NCBI GenBank assembly: GCA_016872215.1
Contig: VHAX01000014.1
Span: 1-51,733, forward strand
DNA from: Sphingomonadales bacterium
GTDB taxonomy: Bacteria; Bacteroidota; Bacteroidia; UBA7662
Reading direction: 5' to 3'
Length of the DNA: 51,733 nucleotides
Shown in pieces: positions 46,701 through 51,733 of the stretch; position 1 is the stretch's first letter, and each line of letters starts with the position of its first letter. Made by a program: the position numbers and the translations under genes. Below the pieces are notes generated by a model that saw only the letters and a list, made by a program, of their open reading frames with translations, ran no database searches and was not told the DNA's origin.

Positions 46701-48568
46701 CCAACACCACAGTGGGACCCTACACCGGCAACCCGGTATGGTCGGGCACACCCGGCAGCGGTGGATGGGTGCGGGCCGTACATTCCCTATCCGTTGTCGA
46801 TAATCAATCTTCCGTCCGTTTTAGAATCGCATTCTATTCGGATGGCTCAGTGGTCGATGAAGGTATCGGTTTCGACCGTGTTTTGATTCGCCGTCGCCTC
46901 GATCCTGTTATTTTGTCGGTGAGTCGACCCAACGACTCCTGCGTGGCATCTCCCAGGACAATCCGGGCCCAGATTACTTTCAACAACCCCGTGGCCTCGG
47001 TCTCGCTCCGGCGCGACCTTACGAATTCTGGTGTATACACCACCCAACCGATGACGTTGAATGCCACTTCCGGATTGTGGGAAGCAACCATTCCAGCCGG
47101 TCAGCCCAATGTGCCTGTGCGCTTTTTTGTGATTGCAACCGATAACACACAGCTGGCAGATACATCAGATGTTACGAGCTATGTCGACGATTACCTGCGG
47201 CCCAATGCAGGTGCCGATACATCGATTTATGTTTCTGGTACAGCCACATTGCGCGGTTCAGGGGGTGGTTTCGACGCCTTCCTGGGTACCGGAACAATAA
47301 CCAATACCAATATCACGTATCCTGCACCCTATGGGGGATTCTATTGGGGCGCCCGTCACCAGTTCCTCATCCGAGTGTCGGAACTACAAGCGTTGAACAT
47401 CGGGGCGCCGATTGTTTCGCTGGCTTTTGATGTGGTGGCCAACCAAGGTAGCCCCCTGTCGAATTTCGAGATCAAGATGGGTCATACTTCTGCTACGGAT
47501 TTGACCTCCTGGCAGAGTGGACTCTCGACGGTCTATTCCGTACCGAGCTATACAGACGTTCCAGGTTGGAATACACATAATTTTCAGAATCCGTTTCTTT
47601 GGAACGGCCAAAGTAATGTTGTGGTGGAGGTTTGTTTCCAGAATGGTTCTTTTACCAACAATGCCATCGTGAATCAGTCCGCTACCCCCTTCGTTTCCTC
47701 TTATTATTATCGGGCTGATGCACAAGGTGTTTGCCCCAATACGGGTAATTCCGGCTCTATTTCACAGCGTCCGAACATGCGTCTAAGGGGTGGTTATGCC
47801 TTTGCCTGGAAAAACTTAACGACTGGGGCGATCGTTTCCAGTATACAGAATCCTGTACAGGTATCCCCGGTAACGACCACCGCCTATGAGTTTCGGCTAA
47901 CTGATCGTGGATGCTCGCGGGCCGACACGGTATTGGTTACCGTGCTACAACCCCTGCCGGATGTGGGGGTATCAGCGATAGTGCAGCCTACATCGTTTGT
48001 GACGGGTCAACAACAAACGATTAAAGTGGCCATCAAGAATTACTCCACAACAGGCGCCTCGGCAGTTAATTTTGACGTAGCCTACCGTGTAAATGGGGTT
48101 GAGGTGAACTCAAACACCATCTTCAGACAAATTCCTCCAGGCGATACCATCCATCACACCTTCACCGCGCGCTACACCCCGCCAACAGGTGGTGATTATC
48201 TCTTATGTGCCTACACCCGTTCGGCCGGTGATATCAACGCACAGAACGACACAACCTGTCGGTCATTCGTGCGGGTGGGCATCGATCCATTGGATCGGGT
48301 TGATGTTCGACTCTATCCCGTGCCAGCCTCCGACTATTTCTGGTTTGAGTTTCCCGAGCCCTTGGGCGCTTCACCCGTTTTGCTGGTGACCGATGCCGTA
48401 GGTCGTAAGGTTTGTGAGGAGCAGGTCTATGCGCCCCATCTTTCGGCTGGTATGCTACCCACAAACCTGCACCGTGTGCGGGTGGCGGACTGGCCAACGG
48501 GCATGTATCACTACCGATATCTCGATGCGGGCCGAACAGCTACAGGGTCGTTCCTGATTGCACGATAG
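43718..48568 (+). CDS. Giant secreted T9SS cargo protein with GEVED domain, beta-helix and CARDB-like repeats
   Basis: A 1616-residue surface protein. Signal peptide about 1-26 (FFFLASTLLSAFQSKAQ). A GEVED domain at about 75-170 (VFIDWNQDQTFD, FGETEDYSVVV), a CARDB-like domain about 185-280, a right-handed beta-helix-like region about 318-760 (Asn- and Ile/Val-rich turns), a CARDB-like domain about 780-880, a MAM/jelly-roll-like domain about 890-1060, further beta domains, another CARDB-like domain about 1420-1510 and a T9SS type A tail from about 1530 (VRLYPVPASDYFWFEF, ending FLIAR). I chose the ATG at 43718 because it begins the signal peptide. It probably acts as an adhesin or binding protein; no catalytic motif was seen. 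Confidence 0.9.
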   Translation: MKALYPRILFFFLASTLLSAFQSKAQYCPSQSNISTDEHITGVTIGALSNPSGGSNYSDYTAQSATVNPGGNPQISVTIYNGAPPGVTWNEYISVFIDWNQDQTFDTLTEMYLVGSCNTNGCTVTGNISVPPTATTGTTRMRVILRYNEYQRNPCGNYTFGETEDYSVVVLPLVGRDVAATAVLSPVTPILASTSVSVTIRISNLAADPINTATVGFQLDGGVPVTEVWTGSLTSGQSVNHTFSSLLILPASSPARIKVWATNANNLGADINPGNDTLRVSRCLALPGGVYLVGGSPQATFPTPDSAIRAISCGGIAGPVTFSIEPGTYYGSYNLNNIPGSGVSSITISSQNGIASSVELLPDTVVVPATGRILFNINHTPGVNLSNLTLRMPTSTSPTTTGSMLVFADRSPFLNVTGCTLQGPALTGGFSFGQMGISAQRSDTVVISGNIFQRFNTAVQLTDPIPGRPYVSGCALTFNQFSNYETVLNARNQATLVVQGNQLTDAAAHSGAFEFETVAGLRIESNKVTGNLGSTVFTIQNPNDSTGLSNQIVNNVVSGRFAGTGFQNLYSALNVNAFADTTNSANPIDQIEVVHNTFHVEMAAPSASGGLVNFNGINFLPVRLWSQIDFRNNHVTARAEIGSALSTAVVALSLEGDSTLVALNSNYNNYLLSDPANANPTNNLIFDNNIPQGYANLSAWRTASGKDLQSISASPVYASLATPIPTSAAVNNMGTPISGVTADITGAPRNATTPDMGAYEFTPSPNDLGVIEISGVQSGCSLGSAIPIQVRIFNFGTAAQAIYSVGYSVNAGTPVTEPVNVNLNPGDTLSYTFSTPINLSNPATYEIKAYSILSSDVLPANDTTTRVVVSIPTVGASALPYEENFENGNGGWIAGGVNNSWALGAPAGTTITTAGTGTQAWVTNLAGDYNNNEQSFVVSPCFDFSTVVNAEISFDLFYVTELNWDKAALQYTLNNGQTWVRLGSLGSGINWYNQANTTVGPYTGNPVWSGTPGSGGWVRAVHSLSVVDNQSSVRFRIAFYSDGSVVDEGIGFDRVLIRRRLDPVILSVSRPNDSCVASPRTIRAQITFNNPVASVSLRRDLTNSGVYTTQPMTLNATSGLWEATIPAGQPNVPVRFFVIATDNTQLADTSDVTSYVDDYLRPNAGADTSIYVSGTATLRGSGGGFDAFLGTGTITNTNITYPAPYGGFYWGARHQFLIRVSELQALNIGAPIVSLAFDVVANQGSPLSNFEIKMGHTSATDLTSWQSGLSTVYSVPSYTDVPGWNTHNFQNPFLWNGQSNVVVEVCFQNGSFTNNAIVNQSATPFVSSYYYRADAQGVCPNTGNSGSISQRPNMRLRGGYAFAWKNLTTGAIVSSIQNPVQVSPVTTTAYEFRLTDRGCSRADTVLVTVLQPLPDVGVSAIVQPTSFVTGQQQTIKVAIKNYSTTGASAVNFDVAYRVNGVEVNSNTIFRQIPPGDTIHHTFTARYTPPTGGDYLLCAYTRSAGDINAQNDTTCRSFVRVGIDPLDRVDVRLYPVPASDYFWFEFPEPLGASPVLLVTDAVGRKVCEEQVYAPHLSAGMLPTNLHRVRVADWPTGMYHYRYLDAGRTATGSFLIAR

Positions 48569-48603
48569 GTTCTATCCTAATTTTCTGATAGGTATGTTCC
48601 TGA

Positions 48604-49581
48604 TTGCCTGATACATTCTGTTTGGCACCAAACATCTGGTTTTTCCACCATCTCGCCAAAGCAGTTTGTGCTTTGTTCTTTCGGGTGGTGTTGCGCGATG
48701 GATTTGACCTCCGGGAGGGTGACGAGTACCCCGCCAGACGACCCCGCTTGTATACGCTGAACCACACTAATTCATTTTTGGATCCTGTTTTGTTTGCCGT
48801 TCAACGAAAGCAGCTTCTGTATTTTTTGGCCCGCGGCGATGTGCTTTATGGCTTTGCCTGGGGGGTACTCCCCCTGATCTTTCCCTTGTTGCCCGTTTGG
48901 AGGCGTAGGGAGGGACAAGCATATCTGAAGGGCAATTATTCAACCTTCGAGCGGTGTTTCGACGTCTGGAATCGGGGTGGGGCAGTGGTCATCTTTTCGG
49001 AGGGGCTGTGTGAAAACCGTATGGGACTAAAACCGCTCTTGAAGGGTACTGCGAGGTTGGTTTGGCAGTCCTATGGACGAGGCTTGGATCTGGAGGTGGT
49101 GCCTGTGGGTGTGTGTTTCGAACATTATAGCGGAACGGGTAAGGCAGCGCGGGTGCGTTTAGGGACTCCTTTGAACTGGCAGAGCCTGGCCAAAGGAGCT
49201 TTGTCGCCCGCTCATTTCTATCAGGCGTTCAATACCGCCTTGGCTCCGGCCATGGCCGCTTGTATGGTGGATCCGGAAGAATCGGGATACGGCGCGAAGT
49301 TTTGGTCTGATGTACCGCCACGTACGGGATGGCAACAAAGCATGCGCTGTTTGTCGCGTCTCATTCATTTTCCCATTGCTTTCCCGTCTCGTGTGATGGC
49401 TTCGTTGCTCACACGTGGAACAGTGCATTTTGATGCGGTATATTTCGTGATCCTCATGCTGTCTTATCCGCTCTCGCTCCTTTTATTGCTCGTTTTTGGG
49501 TTCAGTTTCTTTCCGGGGCATGCGTTCGTTGTATGCTTATGCGTGGCCCTTTTTCCGTTGATTGCATGGCTGGGACGATAG
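48604..49581 (+). CDS. PlsC-type lysophospholipid/glycerol-3-phosphate acyltransferase-like protein
   Basis: A 325-residue membrane-associated acyltransferase. The acceptor motif is NHTNSFLDP, with five residues between His and Asp instead of four in the classic HX4D, a variant I recall from Bacteroidota homologues. Motif III is FSEGLCENRMGLKPLLKGTARL, and the VVPVGVCFEHY motif IV follows. Two membrane segments end the protein (about 280-322). No ATG suits the conserved N-terminus, so a TTG at 48604 (or 48622) is proposed as start. It should acylate a glycerophospholipid precursor. It follows the T9SS gene by 35 bp. Confidence 0.85.
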   Translation: MPDTFCLAPNIWFFHHLAKAVCALFFRVVLRDGFDLREGDEYPARRPRLYTLNHTNSFLDPVLFAVQRKQLLYFLARGDVLYGFAWGVLPLIFPLLPVWRRREGQAYLKGNYSTFERCFDVWNRGGAVVIFSEGLCENRMGLKPLLKGTARLVWQSYGRGLDLEVVPVGVCFEHYSGTGKAARVRLGTPLNWQSLAKGALSPAHFYQAFNTALAPAMAACMVDPEESGYGAKFWSDVPPRTGWQQSMRCLSRLIHFPIAFPSRVMASLLTRGTVHFDAVYFVILMLSYPLSLLLLLVFGFSFFPGHAFVVCLCVALFPLIAWLGR

Positions 49582-49604
49582 TCGGGTGAGCGGGGTAAAT
49601 TGAC

Positions 49605-49612
49605 TATTTTTG
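49605..49612 (+). promoter_or_regulatory. -7 element TATTTTTG upstream of 3-hydroxybutyryl-CoA dehydrogenase
   Basis: An exact TAnnTTTG ending 15 bp before the ATG at 49628. No well-spaced -33 TTG is visible. Confidence 0.5.
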
Positions 49613-49627
49613 CGGAAAATTGAATGT

Positions 49628-50515
49628 ATGAAAAAGATTGTCGTGGTGGGAGCGGGCACTATGGGCAACGGAATCGCCCATGTTTTTGCACAAAATGGAT
49701 ACCATGTGCGGTTGGTGGATGTGTCTGAATCGGCCCTACAACGGGGCATGCAAACCATCGAAAAGAACCTCGATCGCATGTTGGCCAAGGGCAGCCTCAC
49801 CGAGGCCGATAAGACGGCTACTTTGGGTAGGGTAACACCCCATTTGGCCATCGACAGGGGATTGGCCGATGCGGATCTGGTTGTGGAAGCTGCCACGGAG
49901 CGGGTCGAATTGAAACTGGATATTTTTCGTTCGCTCGATAAAATTGTAGCCCCAGAGGCGATCCTGGCCAGTAATACTTCGTCGATAAGTATTGGGAAAA
50001 TCGCCTCCGCTTCCCTTCACCCGCAACGTGTTATCGGAATGCATTTTATGAACCCCGTGCCGGTTATGAAGCTGGTGGAGATCATCAAAGGTTACAACAC
50101 CTCGGATGAGGTGGCACAACGCATTCGCGATCTTTCCGTGGCGCTGGGCAAAATTCCCGTATTGGTGCACGACTACCCCGGATTTGTGGCCAACCGCATT
50201 TTGATGCCCATGATCAATGAGGCCATTCAAAGTCTGTTTGAAGGGGTAGCAGGGGTGGAGGAAATTGATCAGGTGATGAAACTGGGCATGGCCCATCCGA
50301 TGGGGCCACTTCAGTTGGCCGATTTCATTGGGTTAGACGTTTGCCTGGCTATTTTACGCGTACTTCAGGAGGGATTGGGACAACCCAAATATGCCCCTTG
50401 TCCCTTGTTGGTGAATATGGTAACCGCCGGACACCTCGGCGTTAAATCCGGCTCCGGCTTTTATGAATATACCCCAGGCAGCAAGGAGGTGCGCGTAGCC
50501 GCCCGATTTCAGTAA
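49628..50515 (+). CDS. 3-hydroxybutyryl-CoA dehydrogenase
   Basis: A 295-residue NAD(P)-dependent enzyme that interconverts acetoacetyl-CoA and 3-hydroxybutyryl-CoA. The N-terminal Rossmann motif [16 protein letters not shown] (6-21) is followed by the catalytic set S118 (SNTSS), H139 (GMHFMNP), E151 and N189 (VANR). The C-terminal helical domain ends [12 protein letters not shown] chose the ATG at 49628; an in-frame TTG at 49610 lies inside the promoter element. It could work with the acyl-CoA dehydrogenase encoded at 25028 in fatty-acid or butyrate metabolism, but they are not linked in one operon. Confidence 0.94.
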   Translation: MKKIVVVGAGTMGNGIAHVFAQNGYHVRLVDVSESALQRGMQTIEKNLDRMLAKGSLTEADKTATLGRVTPHLAIDRGLADADLVVEAATERVELKLDIFRSLDKIVAPEAILASNTSSISIGKIASASLHPQRVIGMHFMNPVPVMKLVEIIKGYNTSDEVAQRIRDLSVALGKIPVLVHDYPGFVANRILMPMINEAIQSLFEGVAGVEEIDQVMKLGMAHPMGPLQLADFIGLDVCLAILRVLQEGLGQPKYAPCPLLVNMVTAGHLGVKSGSGFYEYTPGSKEVRVAARFQ

Positions 50516-50827
50516 TATTTCTTTTTGATTTGGGTTTTCCATATCGAGATAAACGCAGAGGGGTGGCTCTTCTACGCTGGATTGCTCGTATTTGCCGTGG
50601 TAACTTTTTATATTCCGTCCATCACCACCAAACCGCTTCCGCAAACGCATGTTTATCAAGCACTTGCATTTTGGTTTTGCGTCGGTGCCATAGAAAGTGC
50701 ACAACACAATTTTCCAAGGACACCCTTAAAGACCTTTTCTAACGTCGTTCTGAAGCCTTCCCTGCACTCTTTCGAGGCGCAACCCGAGGCGTGGATTTTG
50801 GGCCGGGAAGGGCATGTATTTCGAGCC

Positions 50828-50948
50828 GGGAGGGGGAGTAAGGGTGGAAATATAGGGGGACTTGAGAGGGAATGGGGAAAACCTCTAGGGGTTAGGGAGA
50901 GAAGGAGGGGTTGGATTGCTAGGATGGCGGTGTAGGCGGGTTGGGGGG
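50828..50948 (+). repeat. G-run cluster (G-quadruplex-prone stretch)
   Basis: Eleven runs of three to six G on the plus strand in about 120 bp (for example 50832-50836, 50855-50859, 50943-50948), with few C. Such spacing can fold into one or more G-quadruplexes. Confidence 0.7.
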
Positions 50949-50971
50949 TCTTGTGAAATACCAGTTATCAC

Positions 50972-51007
50972 AAAAACCCGCTAATGAGGTATGGAAGCGA
51001 GGTTTTT
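50972..51007. terminator. Terminator-like hairpin with A- and T-flanked stem
   Basis: AAAAACCCGCT (50972-50982) pairs with AGCGAGGTTTTT (50996-51007) with one bulged base and a 13-base loop. The A5 and T5 ends allow function in both directions. It may end transcripts from the hbd side or shield the AT-rich locus. Confidence 0.5.
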
Positions 51008-51398
51008 GGCTTGGAATAGTCAGGATTGGCTATTTATGGCCTTGTTCAAGAAAATGGGTACTTACACTGGAAAAATGCTAGAAAGCCTTTTTTAGGTCTT
51101 TTATTTGGAAATCCTGACGATAACAATCAATAGCCGACAACAGGCAAAATGTCATGGAAATTGATTAATTTTGGAAATCCGCATAGTACTTGGAGGGTGA
51201 TTCAGCCTGCCGCGGCCTATAGGCGGAAAGTTGTGGGCAATTTTAAAAACAAGACGGTTTGCGAATGCCAACGGGCTGAACACCCAATGTGACATAAAAT
51301 AGTATTATTGAACTATAAAAGAGGAGACCAGAACCCTCTAAAATAAACGGGGCGTATTCTGAAAAGCCAAACGAGTAGGAAAAATAAATTTAAATAAA

Positions 51399-51733
51399 AT
51401 GGAACAAGCAAGAAACAAAGATCAAAAATGTCCGGTTGTACTTTTATTAGACACTTCCGGTTCCATGTGCGACGAAGCCAATGGAGTGAAAGCGATTGAT
51501 GAGTTGAACAAAGCTATACAATCACTTAAAGATGAAATTATTTGCGATCCTATACTCTCACAGAGACTTGAATTAGGAATCGTTTGCTTTGATGATGATG
51601 CAAGGGTGGAAAAGTCAATCGACCTAGTATCGCCAGAAAGTAGTTTACCGGTTTTACAGGCGGGTGGTACAACCAATGTGGTTGCAGGGATGAACAAGGC
51701 TATGGAAATTATTGAGGAAAGAAAAGCTTTTTA
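51399..51733 (+). CDS. Cytosolic VWA-domain protein, TerY-like (3' end outside window)
   Basis: The first 111 residues of a von Willebrand factor A domain protein. The MIDAS metal site is intact: D18-x-S20-x-S22 in LLLDTSGSM, the Thr in GGTTN (91-92), and acidic residues in CFDDDARV. There is no signal peptide or membrane segment, so it is cytosolic. The sequence resembles TerY-type VWA proteins, which often sit with a PP2C phosphatase and a protein kinase in stress or defence loci. Whether that holds here is outside the window. The gene is AT-rich, unlike its neighbours, suggesting transfer. The ATG at 51399 follows an A-rich leader. Confidence 0.8.
   Translation, partial: MEQARNKDQKCPVVLLLDTSGSMCDEANGVKAIDELNKAIQSLKDEIICDPILSQRLELGIVCFDDDARVEKSIDLVSPESSLPVLQAGGTTNVVAGMNKAMEIIEERKAF

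Larger units (their letters stand above)
50516..51398. other. Gene-poor spacer with composition change
   Basis: No gene recognised in 883 bp. An open frame from TTG 50525 to 50935 encodes a hydrophobic stretch (GWLFYAGLLVFAVVTFYIPS) then Arg/Gly-rich, low-complexity sequence; it has no recognisable family and ends in the G-run region, so I do not call it. From about 50,950 the sequence becomes clearly AT-rich. It contains a direct repeat TTTGGAAATCC (about 51104-51114 and 51170-51180) and the palindrome GCCTATAGGC near 51220. Confidence 0.6.

Noticed and set aside
50525-50935. 136-codon frame starting with TTG after the hydroxybutyryl-CoA dehydrogenase gene
   Set aside because: It has one hydrophobic stretch and then low-complexity Arg/Gly sequence from the G-run tract. 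No family is recognisable and there is no promoter or proper start.
50951-50973. TTGTGA-N11-TCACAA as a CRP/FNR operator
   Set aside because: CRP and FNR half-sites are spaced much closer (6 and 4 bp); the spacing here does not fit and no gene starts nearby.

Overview
The window is a chromosomal segment of a Bacteroidota bacterium, roughly 50% GC. The evidence is: two very large secreted proteins with type IX secretion (T9SS) C-terminal sorting domains; several TTG / TAnnTTTG (-33/-7) promoters typical of the phylum; the order rpsU-xerC-hpf-tRNAs-tuf-tRNA-Trp-secE-nusG-rplKAJL-rpoB-rpoC-DUF3467; and the cluster DUF177-rpmF-fabH-efp-accB-accC. A Sphingobacteriia/Chitinophagia-like lineage is my guess and is not proven by the sequence.

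Layout. 1-5004: 3' end of pdxA, then a fatty-acid/ribosome cluster (DUF177/YceD, L32, FabH, EF-P, biotin carboxyl carrier, biotin carboxylase). 5099-8603: a secreted DUF3089 hydrolase, an Nfu-type Fe-S carrier and, on the minus strand, gamma-glutamyltransferase. 8637-13124 (minus): a 1495-residue subtilisin-like T9SS cargo protease. 13137-15349: mnmH-selD, a selenium pathway for tRNA 2-selenouridine. 15336-19190: a GMC oxidoreductase diverging from a GH3-LysE pair, with overlapping head-to-head promoters. 19226-21844: tRNA-Pro with terminator, then the tightly overlapped DUF2851, PspC-like and RmlD-like genes. 21908-24940: an NSS sodium symporter, a 36-codon MetS-type small subunit, and a membrane-anchored helix-hairpin-helix protein. 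25028-26191: acyl-CoA dehydrogenase.

26232-41083 is the information-processing core: S21, XerC/D, hibernation factor, four tRNAs, EF-Tu, tRNA-Trp, SecE, NusG, L11, L1, L10, L7/L12, RNA polymerase beta and beta', DUF3467. Strong RNA hairpins lie between tRNA-Gly and tRNA-Thr, between tuf and tRNA-Trp, and between rplL and rpoB.

41084-42091 holds no intact gene. On the minus strand it carries a decayed, frame-shifted and internally deleted CrtI/CrtISO-type FAD oxidoreductase. 42092-50515: dihydroorotase (with an altered metal-ligand motif), a 1616-residue T9SS cargo protein with a GEVED domain and beta-helix, a PlsC-type acyltransferase and 3-hydroxybutyryl-CoA dehydrogenase. 50516-51398 is a gene-poor spacer: a G-run-rich stretch, a terminator-like hairpin, then a switch to AT-rich sequence. 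The window ends inside an AT-rich gene for a cytosolic von Willebrand factor A protein of TerY-like appearance. This could be the first gene of an accessory or defence-type locus outside the window. Most of the window is conserved core. The best leads for something new are that last gene, the pseudogene, the tiny transporter subunit, the poly-G tracts and the unusual promoter arrangements.
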